This document shows, one piece after another, positions 45,949 through 56,026 of a DNA stretch of 64,000 nt. The stretch is from Zeimonas sediminis. GTDB lineage: Bacteria > Pseudomonadota > Gammaproteobacteria > Burkholderiales > Burkholderiaceae_E. A program made the translations under genes and the position numbers. The DNA lies in NCBI RefSeq assembly GCF_023721795.1, contig NZ_JAMQYE010000001.1, forward strand, positions 1,736,001 through 1,800,000. The letters run 5' to 3'. The notes beneath the pieces were generated by a model, which was not told where the DNA came from, did not search any database, and worked only from the letters and a program-made list of their open reading frames with translations. Numbering within the stretch: the stretch's first letter is position 1; every line of letters begins with the position of its first letter.

Positions 45949-47910
45949 TCAAGACCTGGCCCGAAGAGCCATAAGTGCTTGATATCGCTCGCGGTCCGCC
46001 TCGGTCCGGAGGCCGCCTCGCGCCAGCTCGTCGATCTGGCGGCGGATGTGCCGGTCGCGCAGCTGGTCGACCGCCGCCGACAGCTCGGCTGCGGCCTCGG
46101 CCGCCGACAGGTCGGCCAGCGCCGCCGCGTCGGACGCCATCGCGCGCTCGAAGGCCCTGACCGACGCCGGATCCCCCTGCCGGAGGCTCTCGACCACGTT
46201 GCCGGCGGTGCTGCCCGGCGGCAGCGCCGCCACCGTGTCGATCCAGTCGACGAGCTCCGGAGAAAGCCACTCGCCCTTCTCGACCGCCGAGGCCAGCCCC
46301 GGGTGCAGGGCGACGAGCAGCCGCAGTCTGGCCTCGAGGTCGGGCCTCGCCACCGGCGGCCGCGGCACCGGCCGGTCGAAGCCGCGCCGCCCCTCCGCGG
46401 GCCCGCGCCAGCGCCCGCTCCGGCCCTGCCATCCGCCCTGGCCCGGACCCTGCCATCCGCCCTGACCCGGACCCTGTTCCCACGGCGGGCCTTCCGCTGC
46501 GGGCCCGCCGCCGGGATGGTGCGCACCTGAGGCCGCGCCCCCGCCCCCGCCCCCGTCCGCGCCGCGCGGCGCACCCGGCGTCCGGCCCTGCGGCTGGCCG
46601 ACGCGCGCCGACTGGGCCGCGGCTTCGGCGAGGTAGCGGTCGACCTCCGCCACCGCGAGCTTGGCCAGCTCGGCGATCCGGTGGACCAATTGCAGCTTCA
46701 GCGCGGGCGCGGCCAGCGCGTGCAGCAGCGGCGCGGCCTCGGCGAGCAGTCGCGCCCGCCCCTCGGGCGTCTCGAGGCCGACCCGCTCGGACAGCTCCCT
46801 GACCATCAGCTCGGACAGCGGCATCGCGCCGGCCAGCGCCTCGCGAAAGCCCTCGGCGCCGTGCTCGCGAACGAAGCTGTCCGGGTCGTGCTCGGGCGGC
46901 AGGAACAGGAAGTCGATCCGCTTGGCGTCGGCCGTCTGCGGCAGGCTGGCCTCGAGCGCGCGCCAGGCGGCCTTGCGGCCCGCGGCATCGCCGTCGAAGG
47001 CGAACACCACGCGATCGGCCAGCCTGAGCAACTTGCGCACGTGGTCCGGCGTGGTCGAGGTGCCCAGCGTGGCGACCGCGTTGCCGACCCCGTGGCGAGC
47101 GAGCATGACGACGTCCATGTAGCCCTCGACCACCAGCACGCAGTTCTCGCGGCGGATCGCGTCGCGCGCCTCGAACAGCCCGTACAGTTCGCGACCCTTG
47201 GAGAACACCGGGGTCTCGGGCGAGTTCAGGTACTTGGGTTCGCCGCGGTCGAGGATCCGCCCGCCGAAGCCGATCACCTGGCCGCGCGGGTTGCGGATCG
47301 GGAACATGACCCGGTCGCGGAAGCGGTCGTAGCGGCGCTTGCGACCGTCGTCGCCGTCGCTGTCGATGACCAGGCCGGCCTCGACCAGCGCGGGGTCGTC
47401 GTAGTCCGGCACCGCCGCCTCCAGCCCCCGCCACTGGTCGGGCGCGTAGCCGATACCGAAGCGCGCGGCGACCTCGCCGGTGAGGCCCCGGCCCTTCAGG
47501 TAGTCGATCGCGCGCGGGCTGTCCTTGAGCCTGCCCCGATAGAACTGTGCGGCGCGCGCCAGCAGCTCGAGCAGCCCGGGCGCGCGGGGGTCGGGCCCCC
47601 GGCCGCCGCCGGTGCCCGGCTCGCGCGGCACCTCCAGCCCGAGCGAGCGGGCCAGGTCGGTGACCGCGTCGACGTAGCCCAGCCCCGCGTGCTCCATCAG
47701 GAAGCCGATCGCCGAGCCGTGCGCGCCGCATCCGAAGCAGTGGTAGAACTGCTTGGTCGGGCTGACCGTGAAAGACGGCGACTTCTCGGCGTGGAAGGGG
47801 CACAGCCCCAGGTAGTTGGCGCCCGCCTTCTTCAGGCGGACGTAGCGACCCACCACGTCGACGATGTCGACGCGGGCGAGCAGGTCCTGGATGAAGCTCT
47901 GCGGGATCAC
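45949..47910 (-). CDS. dnaG: DNA primase DnaG
   Basis: 653 aa. The N-terminal zinc-binding domain is complete (CPFHAEKSPSF...YHCFGCGAHG), followed by the catalytic core and TOPRIM domain (VVEGYMDVVMLARHGVGNAVATLGT, FAFDGDAAGRKAAWR), and a C-terminal DnaB-binding helical domain (about 510-650). The linker at about 440-500 is Gly/Pro/Gln-rich with a repeated GPGQGGWQ unit. It makes the RNA primers for replication. Start ATG at 47910. Confidence 0.98.
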   Translation of the reverse strand: MIPQSFIQDLLARVDIVDVVGRYVRLKKAGANYLGLCPFHAEKSPSFTVSPTKQFYHCFGCGAHGSAIGFLMEHAGLGYVDAVTDLARSLGLEVPREPGTGGGRGPDPRAPGLLELLARAAQFYRGRLKDSPRAIDYLKGRGLTGEVAARFGIGYAPDQWRGLEAAVPDYDDPALVEAGLVIDSDGDDGRKRRYDRFRDRVMFPIRNPRGQVIGFGGRILDRGEPKYLNSPETPVFSKGRELYGLFEARDAIRRENCVLVVEGYMDVVMLARHGVGNAVATLGTSTTPDHVRKLLRLADRVVFAFDGDAAGRKAAWRALEASLPQTADAKRIDFLFLPPEHDPDSFVREHGAEGFREALAGAMPLSELMVRELSERVGLETPEGRARLLAEAAPLLHALAAPALKLQLVHRIAELAKLAVAEVDRYLAEAAAQSARVGQPQGRTPGAPRGADGGGGGGAASGAHHPGGGPAAEGPPWEQGPGQGGWQGPGQGGWQGRSGRWRGPAEGRRGFDRPVPRPPVARPDLEARLRLLVALHPGLASAVEKGEWLSPELVDWIDTVAALPPGSTAGNVVESLRQGDPASVRAFERAMASDAAALADLSAAEAAAELSAAVDQLRDRHIRRQIDELARGGLRTEADRERYQALMALRARS

Positions 47911-47944
47911 GCGGGGAGCTTACCGCGGGCCGCCCTGCGCCGGA

Positions 47945-48394
47945 TCAGCGCCCCGCGAGCTTCTCGCGGACCTTCGCCGAGACCGCGGAGAGGTCCGCGC
48001 GGCCGGCGAGCTTCTGCTTGAGCACGCCCATGACCTTGCCCATGTCCTGCGGGCCGGCCGCGCCGGCGGCGGCGATCGCGGCCTCGATCTCGGCGGCGAC
48101 CTCGGCCTCGCCGGCCTGGCTGGGCAGGTAGGCCGAGAGCACCTCGATCTCGGCGCGCTCGCGGTCGGCCAGGTCCTGCCGGCCGGCCTTCTCGTACTGG
48201 TCGATCGAGTCGCGGCGCTGCTTGCACAGCTTGTCGACGACGGCCACCACCTGGCCGTCGTCGAGCTCGATCCGCTCGTCGACCTCCTTCTGCTTGATCG
48301 CGGCCAGCAGCATCCGGATCGCCGACAGGCGGTCGGCTTCGCGGGCGCGCATCGCGGCCTTCATGTCCTCGCCGATGCGGTTCTTCAGGCTCAT
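47945..48394 (-). CDS. yqeY: GatB/YqeY-domain protein
   Basis: 149 aa, the standard YqeY length. The N-terminus MSLKNRIGEDMKAAMRAREA and the helical repeat ending with GKVMGVLKQKLAGRADLSAV match the YqeY family, related to the tail domain of the GatB amidotransferase subunit and presumed to bind tRNA. It sits between rpsU and dnaG, its usual place in beta- and gammaproteobacteria. Start ATG at 48394; 34 bases from dnaG. Confidence 0.95.
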   Translation of the reverse strand: MSLKNRIGEDMKAAMRAREADRLSAIRMLLAAIKQKEVDERIELDDGQVVAVVDKLCKQRRDSIDQYEKAGRQDLADRERAEIEVLSAYLPSQAGEAEVAAEIEAAIAAAGAAGPQDMGKVMGVLKQKLAGRADLSAVSAKVREKLAGR

Positions 48395-48528
48395 GTCTGG
48401 ATTCCGGAAGTCAAAAACCCGCCGCGGAAGCGATCCGGGGCGGGTTCGGGGACCTGCCGGGGCCGGGGCGCGTGCGCTCCGACGGGGCGCTTTCGCGCCT
48501 TTCTACCCGGCTGTTCGAGGCAAGAAGC

Positions 48529-48741
48529 TCAGTAGAGCTTCTTCGGCAGCATCTGGCTGCGGATGCGCTTGAAATGACGCTTGACGGCGGCGGCTTTCTT
48601 GCGCTTGCGCTCGGCGGTCGGCTTCTCGTAGAACTCGCGCGCGCGAAGCTCGGTGATGATCCCGGCTTTCTCGATCGTGCGCTTGAATCGACGAAGCGCG
48701 ACGTCGAACGGCTCGTTCTCCTTGACGCGGACTGTCGGCAT
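48529..48741 (-). CDS. rpsU: Ribosomal protein S21
   Basis: 70 aa. [20 protein letters not shown] and the basic C-terminus ([20 protein letters not shown]) are diagnostic for bS21, which sits on the 30S platform and helps initiation. First gene of the macromolecular-synthesis operon. The ATG at 48741 follows GGTGAGAG. The 134 bases to yqeY (48395-48528) hold G/C-rich inverted sequences that could attenuate transcription, but no clear U-tailed terminator is seen. Confidence 0.98.
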   Translation of the reverse strand: MPTVRVKENEPFDVALRRFKRTIEKAGIITELRAREFYEKPTAERKRKKAAAVKRHFKRIRSQMLPKKLY

Positions 48742-48772
48742 TTAACTCTCACCCCCTTTCATAGAGCCGGAG

Positions 48773-48802
48773 ATCATAGCACGCCCTCCCCGCGCACCGC
48801 AA
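48773..48802 (-). promoter_or_regulatory. Candidate sigma-70 promoter of rpsU operon
   Basis: On the minus strand a -10 TATGAT (48778-48773) is preceded by TTGCGG (48802-48797) with an 18-base spacer, giving a 5' leader of about 25 bases before the rpsU ATG. The -10 is a 5-of-6 match; the -35 only 3 of 6. Confidence 0.45.
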
Positions 48803-48922
48803 ATCCTGCCGTGAGGCCGTTGCCACGGCGCCGCCGTTCGGCAGGCGAGGCCCGGCGCCTCTTGATCGCCCGGGCCGCGTGTGCCTATAAATGAGGCAGC
48901 GTCGCAGGAAAGGAGTTGCGCA

Positions 48923-49927
48923 ATGACGTCTTCGATCGTCCCCGCCGCCGACCCACGCGCCACCGGGGGCTCGCCGATCTCGATCGCGGGCTTCCGCAGG
49001 ATCTACTCGACGAGCCGCGTCGAGTCCGCGCTGGAAGAGCTCGGCCCCAACGGCAACGAGTCGCTGAAGGGCGTCTACGAGAAGATGCTGCGCGCCGGCG
49101 GCGAGCGCTTCAGCGTGAAGCCGGGCGCGATGCCCGACTTCGACGGCCTGGCCGCCGAGCTGCCCAACTTCACCGAGGTGCTCGACGACCTGCGCAAACA
49201 GCTCGCCCTGTGCCTGGAGACCGACGACCCGGTCGAGCTGGCGCCGCTGCTGCTGCTCGGCGAGCCGGGCATCGGCAAGACGCACTTCGCCCGGCGCGTG
49301 TCGCAGCTGCTCGGCACCGGCTACGGCTTCGTGTCGATGAGCTCGCTGACCGCCGGCTGGATCCTTTCGGGCGCCTCGTCGCAGTGGCGCAACGCGCGCG
49401 CCGGCAAGGTCTTCGACACGCTGGTCAACGGCGACTACGCGAACCCGGTGCTCGTGGTCGACGAGATCGACAAGACCGCCGCCGACGGGCAGTACGACCC
49501 GCTGGGGGCGCTGTACAGCCTGCTCGAGCCGGGCACCGCCGCCGAGTTCGTGGACGAGTTCGCGGAGATCCCGCTCGACTGTTCCGAGATCGTCTGGGTG
49601 GCGACCGCCAACGACGCGAGCCGGATCCCGGAGCCGATCCTGAACCGGATGAACGTGTACGAGATCGATCCGCCCGACCGCGACGGCGCCCGCCGGATCG
49701 CGCAGTCGCTGTACCGGGAGATCCGCGACTCGCACTCCTGGGGCGCCCTGTTTCCCGAGTCGCTCGACGACGCGGTCGCCGACCGGCTCGCCGGCGTCGC
49801 GCCGCGCGAGATGCGCCGGCAGCTGATCGGCGCCTTCGGCAATGCCAAGCTCGCGCGCCGCGAGCGGCTGCTTCCCGAGGACCTGAACGCCGAGCGCTCG
49901 ATGAAGCGGCAGCGCATCGGGTTCTGA
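48923..49927 (+). CDS. AAA+ ATPase related to Lon-type ATPase domains
   Basis: 334 aa from the ATG at 48923 (AAAGGAG site). A single AAA+ module spans about residues 100-300: Walker A GEPGIGKTHF, Walker B VLVVDEIDKTAA, sensor 1 VWVATANDASRIP and an arginine-finger segment ILNRMNVYEI. There is no protease domain, so it is not a full Lon. Such stand-alone AAA+ proteins usually remodel a partner; the partner is unknown. It is divergent from rpsU and 121 bases upstream of the GGDEF gene. Confidence 0.85.
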   Translation: MTSSIVPAADPRATGGSPISIAGFRRIYSTSRVESALEELGPNGNESLKGVYEKMLRAGGERFSVKPGAMPDFDGLAAELPNFTEVLDDLRKQLALCLETDDPVELAPLLLLGEPGIGKTHFARRVSQLLGTGYGFVSMSSLTAGWILSGASSQWRNARAGKVFDTLVNGDYANPVLVVDEIDKTAADGQYDPLGALYSLLEPGTAAEFVDEFAEIPLDCSEIVWVATANDASRIPEPILNRMNVYEIDPPDRDGARRIAQSLYREIRDSHSWGALFPESLDDAVADRLAGVAPREMRRQLIGAFGNAKLARRERLLPEDLNAERSMKRQRIGF

Positions 49928-50048
49928 CCGGCAACGGCGCGCCGGAGGCCGGGCGAAGGCCGCTCATCTGCCGCCGACCGGAACGCGCGCGCCCGCCTCG
50001 CCGCCTCGGGCTCTACCGCCGCGCCCGCGGGCGCAGCATAATCGCCGG

Positions 50049-51227
50049 ATGGACCTCGCGATCCCGCTGGACATCCGCTCGATCTTCCTCGTGTCGGGCA
50101 TCGGCAGCCTGCTCGGGGCGGGCTTCCTGTTCGGCATGCGCCCCCGCGCCGGCGAGCTGCGCGAAGCCTTCGGACTCTTCTCGCTCGCGGTCACGATGAT
50201 GGGGGCCGCCTTCATCGGGCTGGGGCTGGGCGGCATGCCCGACTCGGTGGCCGGACGAGTAGCCTCCAACGTTCTCGTCGCCGGGGCCACGGTGGCGATC
50301 TGGCAGGCCTGCAGGCGAGTCGCCGGCCGGGCGGCACAGCCGGCGCTGCTGCTCGTCGCGCTGGGCGTTCTCGCGCTGGTGCTTTGGCCGCTCAGCCTCG
50401 AAAGCGCAGCGCAGCCGCTTCGCCACCTGCTGGGCAGCGTCTGGGCGCTCGGCTTCCTTGCGCTGGCGCTGCGCGAGTTGCTCGCGTCGCCGCCGATGGG
50501 CGACGCTGGGGCGATGCGCCTGGCTCGCGGCACGCTTTGGGTCTTCTGCGCGCTGCTGCTCGCGCGTATCGCGGGGCTCGTCGCCTACGCAGGCCCGGGC
50601 GCGGCCGCCGGCGCCGGCACCGGCGTCCTGCTCGGATGGTTCAACCTGGTGTTCGCGACCGTGCCCTTCGTGCTGACGATCAGCGCGCTGGCGATCGCGA
50701 ACTCGCGGCTCGCCGCCGAACTGGAGCGCCTGGTAGGCACCGACGACCTGACCGGGCTGGTGTCGCGCCGGGTGCTGTTCGAGCGCGGCGAGGCGATGCT
50801 CGAGCGGCTGCCCGCCGACGGCTGCCTGGCGGTGCTGATGATCGACCTCGACGACTTCAAGCGGGTCAACGACGCGCACGGCCACGCCACCGGCGACGGC
50901 GTGCTGCGCCACGTGGCGCGGCTGCTGCGCGAGGCGCTGCGCGACGACTCGCTGATCGTTCGCTACGGCGGCGACGAGTTCTGCGCGCTGGTGCCGGTGA
51001 GCAGCGAGGCCGCCGCCTTCGTGGTCGGCGAGCGGCTGCGGCACGCGCTGGCCGCCACGCCCTGCCCGCTGGTGCAGCCGCCGGTCGCGATCACCGCAAG
51101 CATCGGCGTGACCGTGCACCGGCAGGGAAGTTCGCTTCGCGAGCGCCTGGCCGAGGCGGACCGGCGCGCCTACAACGCCAAGGCCAGCGGCCGCAACCAG
51201 GTGATCGGCGACCGGTCGATGCACTAG
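50049..51227 (+). CDS. Membrane diguanylate cyclase (GGDEF)
   Basis: 392 aa. Residues 1-215 hold about six to seven hydrophobic spans; residues about 230-390 are a GGDEF domain with the intact active site VRYGGDEFCAL and the metal-binding segment LMIDLDDFKRVND. It should make cyclic-di-GMP from two GTP. The inhibitory site, normally RxxD five residues before GGDEF, reads RDDS, so product inhibition may be lost. It is followed 108 bases later by a paralogue of the same layout. Confidence 0.9.
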   Translation: MDLAIPLDIRSIFLVSGIGSLLGAGFLFGMRPRAGELREAFGLFSLAVTMMGAAFIGLGLGGMPDSVAGRVASNVLVAGATVAIWQACRRVAGRAAQPALLLVALGVLALVLWPLSLESAAQPLRHLLGSVWALGFLALALRELLASPPMGDAGAMRLARGTLWVFCALLLARIAGLVAYAGPGAAAGAGTGVLLGWFNLVFATVPFVLTISALAIANSRLAAELERLVGTDDLTGLVSRRVLFERGEAMLERLPADGCLAVLMIDLDDFKRVNDAHGHATGDGVLRHVARLLREALRDDSLIVRYGGDEFCALVPVSSEAAAFVVGERLRHALAATPCPLVQPPVAITASIGVTVHRQGSSLRERLAEADRRAYNAKASGRNQVIGDRSMH

Positions 51228-51335
51228 CGCCCGCTTCCTCGCGGCGCGGCAGTGTCGTGGAAGCAACGGCCGCCCGGCGCCACCCATCGGCCCGCGCTTG
51301 CCGCGGCCGCGTCCGGCCCGGAAGAATCGCGAGCC

Positions 51336-52529
51336 ATGGCGAGCCTCGAATTCGACATCCCGACGGTCTACCTGCTGACCGGCTTCAGCAGCCTAGCCGC
51401 CGGCTGCATCCTTCTCTGGCTGCGCCTCGACCATCGCAACGCCCAGCCGGCGCTGAGCGCGCTGGCAGCGTCGATCTTCATGCTGGGCACGGGCTTCGCC
51501 TGCTTCGCTATGCCCCCGCTGGTCATCGGGCCGGTCGGCCTGACCCTCGGCTACGCAGCCTTCGGCACCGCGGCCGTCCTGCTCTGGAGCGGCTCGGCGC
51601 TGCTCTTCGACAGGCCCCACAGGCGAGGGCCGGCGCTGGCCGCGCTGGCCATCTACCTGGTGGCGATCGCGATCCCGCACCAGCCGACGGCAGCGCACGC
51701 GATGGCGCGGATCACGCTGAACAGCCTGTTCATGACTCCCTTCCTCGTGCTCGGGGCCCTTCACGCGCACCGTTCGCGCTGGGTGAGCCGGCTTCGATCG
51801 GCGAGGCTGATGAGGAACCTGCTGGCCGCCTACGCGCTGGTGGTGGCCTTCAGGCTCGCCGCCTTCCTTCTGCAGGACATCCCGCTGCAGGCCGACGGCA
51901 GCTCGCCGCCGGGCACGATGCGCCTGCTCTTCGCCCTGGCATTCGGATCGATCCCGTTCGCGCTGGCAGTGGTCGCGCTGAGCGTGGCGAATTCCCGGCT
52001 GGCCAGCGAACTGCGCAACCTCGCCGACACCGACGAGCTCACCGGCCTGGTCACCCGGCGCTGGCTCAAGAACTCGGCCGACCGCCTTTTCGAGGCCGCG
52101 CATTCGGGCCAGTGCAGGGCCCTGCTGATGATCGACCTCGACGACTTCAAGTCGATCAACGACCGCTACGGCCACGCCGTCGGCGACGCGGTGCTGCGCC
52201 ACGTCGCGTCGGTGATCCGCGAGAACCTGCGTCCCGATTCGCTGATCGTTCGCTACGGCGGCGACGAGTTCTTCGCGCTGGTGCCGGTGCCCTACGAGCC
52301 GGTCGCCTTCACCGTCGCCGAGCGGCTGCGCGCCGCCATGCAGGGCTCGCCGTTCCGGCACGCCGACGCCGTCATACCGATCACGCTGAGCATCGGCGTC
52401 ACGCTCCATCGCGCAGGTGCCACGCTGTCGCAACTGCTTGACGAGGCCGACCAGCGCGCCTACCGGGCCAAGGCTGGCGGGCGCAACCGGGTCGTCGCCG
52501 ACGACCGGATGATGTCGGCGTCCGCCTGA
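51336..52529 (+). CDS. Membrane diguanylate cyclase (GGDEF), tandem paralogue
   Basis: 397 aa from the ATG at 51336. Same layout as the preceding gene: about seven hydrophobic spans, then GGDEF with active site VRYGGDEFFAL and LMIDLDDFKSIND. The two share nearly identical catalytic segments, which points to a local duplication with diverged sensor regions. The inhibitory RxxD site reads RPDS here too. It should produce cyclic-di-GMP; the signal is unknown. Confidence 0.9.
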   Translation: MASLEFDIPTVYLLTGFSSLAAGCILLWLRLDHRNAQPALSALAASIFMLGTGFACFAMPPLVIGPVGLTLGYAAFGTAAVLLWSGSALLFDRPHRRGPALAALAIYLVAIAIPHQPTAAHAMARITLNSLFMTPFLVLGALHAHRSRWVSRLRSARLMRNLLAAYALVVAFRLAAFLLQDIPLQADGSSPPGTMRLLFALAFGSIPFALAVVALSVANSRLASELRNLADTDELTGLVTRRWLKNSADRLFEAAHSGQCRALLMIDLDDFKSINDRYGHAVGDAVLRHVASVIRENLRPDSLIVRYGGDEFFALVPVPYEPVAFTVAERLRAAMQGSPFRHADAVIPITLSIGVTLHRAGATLSQLLDEADQRAYRAKAGGRNRVVADDRMMSASA

Positions 52530-52581
52530 ACCGTCGCGCTCGGCCCGGCAGCCTGGGCCGACACACGCGCGGCAGCGCGCC

Positions 52582-53868
52582 TCAGCTTCGCCCGACCGCC
52601 TGCCCCGCCACGAAGCCCGAGGCCCAGGCCCACTGGAAGTTGTAGCCGCCCAGCCAGCCGGTGACGTCGACCACCTCGCCGACGAAGTGCAGGCCCGGCG
52701 CGCGCCGCGACTGCATCGAGCGCGGGTCCAGTTCGTCGGTGGCCACGCCGCCGGCCATCACCTCGGCCTTCCTGAAGCCTTCGGTGCCGGTCGGCACGAT
52801 CCGCCAGTCGCGCAGCGCGGCCGCCACCGCGGCCAGCTCGCGGTCGCCGATCTCGGCGAGCCGGCGCGCGGCGATCGCCGCGAAGCGCTCGTCGGCCAGC
52901 CATAGTGCGGCCAGCCGCCTGGGCAGCAGGGCGGCCACCGCGCCGGACAGTTGCTGGCGGGTCGCGCGCTTGGCCTCGACGAGCCGCGCCGCGAGGTCCT
53001 CGCCAGCGGCCAGGTCGATCGCGAGCGGATCGCCCCGCCGCCAGAAGGTCGAGATCTGCAGCACCGCCGGTCCGGACAGGCCGCGGTGCGTGAACAGCAG
53101 GTCCTCGTCGAAGGCAGGGGCGCCGGGGGTGCCCGGCGCGCGCACCGTGACCGGCAGCGCGACGCCGGCCAGCTCGGCATAGGGCTTCCAGGCCTGCGGA
53201 TCGAAGGTCAGCGGCACCAGGGCCGGGCGCGGCTCGACCACCCGGTGGCCGAAGCGCCTGGCGATCCGCAGCCCCAGGTCGGTCGCGCCGGCCTTCGGGA
53301 TGGCCAGGCCGCCGGTGGCGACGACCACCGCGCCGGCCCGCAACTCGCCCGCCTCGCGGGTGCGGACGACGAAGCCGCCGCGCGCGGCGCCGGCGTCGGC
53401 CCCGGCCCCGGCCCCGGCACCGGCCGTTTCGCCGCGACCCTGCGGGCCTTCGTCGGGATCCACCGCCTCGACGGTGACCGGGCGCAGCCAGCGCACGCCG
53501 GCCTCGTCGCAATCGTCGCGCAGCATCGCGATGATCCGCTCCGACGAGTCGTCGCAGAAAAGCTGCCCCTTGTGCTTCTCGTGGAAGGCGATGCCGCGCC
53601 GGCGCACCTGCTCGATGAAGCGCTCGGGCGGCAGCGCGCGCAGCGCGTTGCGCGCGAAGGCGGGGTTCTCGCCGGCGAAGCGGTCGATGCGCCCGGCGTC
53701 GAGGTTGGTGAAGTTGCAACGCCCGCCGCCGGATATCCGGATCTTCTCGGCGAGCCTGGGCCAGTGGTCGAGCAGAGCCACGCGCAAGCCCCGCCGGCCG
53801 GCCTGGGCGGCACAGTACATGCCCGCAGCGCCGGCACCGATCACGATCGCATCGAAGCGCTGGGCCAT
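52582..53868 (-). CDS. HI0933/YhiN-type FAD-dependent oxidoreductase
   Basis: 428 aa. The N-terminal FAD-binding motif IVIGAGAAGMYCAAQAGRRG, the segment EKIRISGGGRCNFTN and the C-terminal GLHFVGEVVDVTGWLGGYNFQWAW are diagnostic for the HI0933-like flavoprotein family, thought to be oxidoreductases of unknown substrate. An Ala/Gly repeat (about residues 150-165) is inserted in a loop. Start ATG at 53868, divergent from tsaD with 73 bases between the two starts. Confidence 0.92.
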   Translation of the reverse strand: MAQRFDAIVIGAGAAGMYCAAQAGRRGLRVALLDHWPRLAEKIRISGGGRCNFTNLDAGRIDRFAGENPAFARNALRALPPERFIEQVRRRGIAFHEKHKGQLFCDDSSERIIAMLRDDCDEAGVRWLRPVTVEAVDPDEGPQGRGETAGAGAGAGADAGAARGGFVVRTREAGELRAGAVVVATGGLAIPKAGATDLGLRIARRFGHRVVEPRPALVPLTFDPQAWKPYAELAGVALPVTVRAPGTPGAPAFDEDLLFTHRGLSGPAVLQISTFWRRGDPLAIDLAAGEDLAARLVEAKRATRQQLSGAVAALLPRRLAALWLADERFAAIAARRLAEIGDRELAAVAAALRDWRIVPTGTEGFRKAEVMAGGVATDELDPRSMQSRRAPGLHFVGEVVDVTGWLGGYNFQWAWASGFVAGQAVGRS

Positions 53869-53941
53869 GGGCGCGGATTATCGCAGGCGCGAGGCCGTGG
53901 CAGGGGCGCGCCGGATCGCCGTCGCGTGAGAAAATCGCGGC

Positions 53942-55015
53942 ATGATCGTCCTCGGCATCGAAACCTCCTGCGACGAGACCGGCGTCGCCCTGCACTGCAG
54001 CGAGCGCGGCCTGCTCGCGCAGGCGCTGCACTCGCAGATCGCGATGCACCAGCGCTACGGCGGGGTCGTCCCCGAGCTGGCCTCGCGCGACCACATCCGG
54101 CGCGTGCTGCCGCTCGCGCGGCAGGTGCTCGGCGAGGCGGGGCTCTCCGTCGGCGACGTCGACGCGGTCGCCTACACCGCCGGGCCGGGGCTGGCCGGCG
54201 CGCTGCTCGTCGGCGCCGGCGTGGGCGCGTCGCTCGCCTGGGCGCTGGGCGTGCCGGCGATCGGCGTTCACCACCTCGAGGGCCACCTGCTGTCGCCGCT
54301 GCTGTCGGCCGATCCGCCGGCCTTCCCGTTCGTGGCGCTCCTGGTCTCCGGCGGACACACGCAACTGATGGACGTGCAGGGCGTGGGGCGCTACGCGCTG
54401 CTCGGCGACACGCTCGACGACGCGGCCGGCGAGGCCTTCGACAAGAGCGCCAAGCTGCTCGGCCTCGGCTATCCCGGCGGGCCGGCGATCGCGAAGCTGG
54501 CCGAGTCCGGCCGGCCGGGCCGCTACGAGCTCCCGCGCCCGATGCTGCGCTCGGGCGACCTCGACTTCAGCTTCAGCGGCCTGAAGACCGCGGTGCTGAC
54601 GCTGGTGCGCCGCGAGCTCGACGAAGGCGCCGGCTCGGGCAACCCCGAGACCACCGACCCGGAGCAGGTCCGCGCCGACATCGCGGCCGAGGTGCAGGCC
54701 GCGATCACCGACGTTCTGGTCGCGAAATCGGTCCGGGCGCTGAAGGCGGCGGGGCGCGACACGCTGGTGGTGGCCGGCGGCGTCAGCGCGAACCGCAGGC
54801 TTCGCGAGCGGCTGGCGGCCGAGCAGCGCAAGGCGGGTTTCCGGGTGCACTTCCCCGAGCTCGCGCTGTGCTCGGACAACGGTGCGATGATCGCGTTCGC
54901 CGGCGCGCTGCGGCTGGCCGCGATGCAGGCGCGCGGCGAGTCGCCCGAACTGGCGGCGCCCGACGGCTTCCAGGTGCGGCCCCGCTGGCCGCTCGACGCG
55001 CTCGAGGCGGCCTAG
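53942..55015 (+). CDS. tsaD: tRNA threonylcarbamoyladenosine transferase TsaD
   Basis: 357 aa. [11 protein letters not shown] at the N-terminus, the metal-binding pair His111/His115 in [10 protein letters not shown], and C-terminal [14 protein letters not shown] are all intact. With TsaB, TsaC and TsaE it makes t6A37 in tRNAs reading ANN codons. The stop codon shares bases with the stop of the convergent ROK gene (CTAG at 55012-55015). It is normally near rpsU in this lineage, as here. Confidence 0.98.
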   Translation: MIVLGIETSCDETGVALHCSERGLLAQALHSQIAMHQRYGGVVPELASRDHIRRVLPLARQVLGEAGLSVGDVDAVAYTAGPGLAGALLVGAGVGASLAWALGVPAIGVHHLEGHLLSPLLSADPPAFPFVALLVSGGHTQLMDVQGVGRYALLGDTLDDAAGEAFDKSAKLLGLGYPGGPAIAKLAESGRPGRYELPRPMLRSGDLDFSFSGLKTAVLTLVRRELDEGAGSGNPETTDPEQVRADIAAEVQAAITDVLVAKSVRALKAAGRDTLVVAGGVSANRRLRERLAAEQRKAGFRVHFPELALCSDNGAMIAFAGALRLAAMQARGESPELAAPDGFQVRPRWPLDALEAA

Positions 55016-55968
55016 CCTTCGACGACCAGCCGCGCCGCGCCGCGCACGCCGGACGAATCTCCGTGCCGGTTGCGCAGCAGCGGCGTGCGCGCGCGGTCGG
55101 CGAACAGCAGCGGCGCCCAGCGGCGCGGCAACTCGTCGTAGAGTTCGTCGACCTTGCTGAGCCCGCCGCCCAGCACGATCGCATCCGGGTCGAGCAAATT
55201 GATCACGCCGGCGAGCGCCCTGGCCAGCCGGCCGCAGTAGCGGTCGAAGCTCGCGACGGCCTTCGGGTCGCCAGCGCGCATCGCGGCGACGACGGCGGAC
55301 GCATCGCCGGCCTGCAGGACATTGCCCGCCGCGTCGGTCGGTGACACGGCAGCCTGGCTGCCCGGCTTGCCGGCTGACCGCGCGTGGTCCGCCGCCAGCG
55401 CCGGCCCGCTGAGCCATGCCTCGACGCAGCCGCGGCGGCCGCACCAGCAGGCCGGGCCCGGCAACTCCCCGGCTGCGAAGGGCCCGGGCAGCGGGTTGTG
55501 CCCCCACTCGCCGGCGATGCCGTTCGCGCCGTTCAGCACGCGGCCGTTCACGACGATGCCGCCGCCGACCCCGGTGCCGAGAATCACGCCGAAGACCACC
55601 GACAGCCCGGCGGCCGCACCGTCGGTCGCCTCGGACAGCGCGAAGCAGTTGGCGTCGTTGGCGACGGCCACGCGCCGGCCGAGCGCGCGCTCGAGGTCCG
55701 CGCCGAGCGGTCGGCCGTTCAGCCAGGTCGAGTTGGCGTTGCGCACCAGGCCGGTGTGCGGCGACAGCGAGCCCGGGATGCCGAGGCCGATCGACGAAGC
55801 GGCGCCGCAGCGCGCCTCGGCGAGCGCGACCAGCGACGCGATCGCGGCCAGCGTGGCCTCGTAGTCGCCGCGCGGAGAAGGAATCCGATGACGAAAGGTT
55901 TCGCCGCCCGCCCCGTCGAGCACGGCGACCTCGATCTTCGTGCCTCCGAGATCGATCCCTATCCTCAT
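55012..55968 (-). CDS. ROK-family sugar kinase
   Basis: 318 aa from the ATG at 55968. The phosphate-1 motif [14 protein letters not shown], the segment [23 protein letters not shown] and the zinc-binding cysteine cluster [18 protein letters not shown] are typical of ROK kinases such as fructokinase and N-acetylglucosamine kinase. It phosphorylates a hexose; which one cannot be decided by eye. Its stop overlaps that of tsaD. It is 58 bases past the plsY start and co-directional with it going left. Confidence 0.9.
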   Translation of the reverse strand: MRIGIDLGGTKIEVAVLDGAGGETFRHRIPSPRGDYEATLAAIASLVALAEARCGAASSIGLGIPGSLSPHTGLVRNANSTWLNGRPLGADLERALGRRVAVANDANCFALSEATDGAAAGLSVVFGVILGTGVGGGIVVNGRVLNGANGIAGEWGHNPLPGPFAAGELPGPACWCGRRGCVEAWLSGPALAADHARSAGKPGSQAAVSPTDAAGNVLQAGDASAVVAAMRAGDPKAVASFDRYCGRLARALAGVINLLDPDAIVLGGGLSKVDELYDELPRRWAPLLFADRARTPLLRNRHGDSSGVRGAARLVVEG

Positions 55969-56026
55969 CGATTCACCTGGTGGCGCCAGGCCCGGACCGG
56001 CCACGACCCGTTCGGCCGCAACCCGC

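Noticed and set aside
48923-49927. Lon protease
   Set aside because: The AAA+ module is present, but neither the Lon N-terminal domain nor the Ser-Lys protease domain follows.
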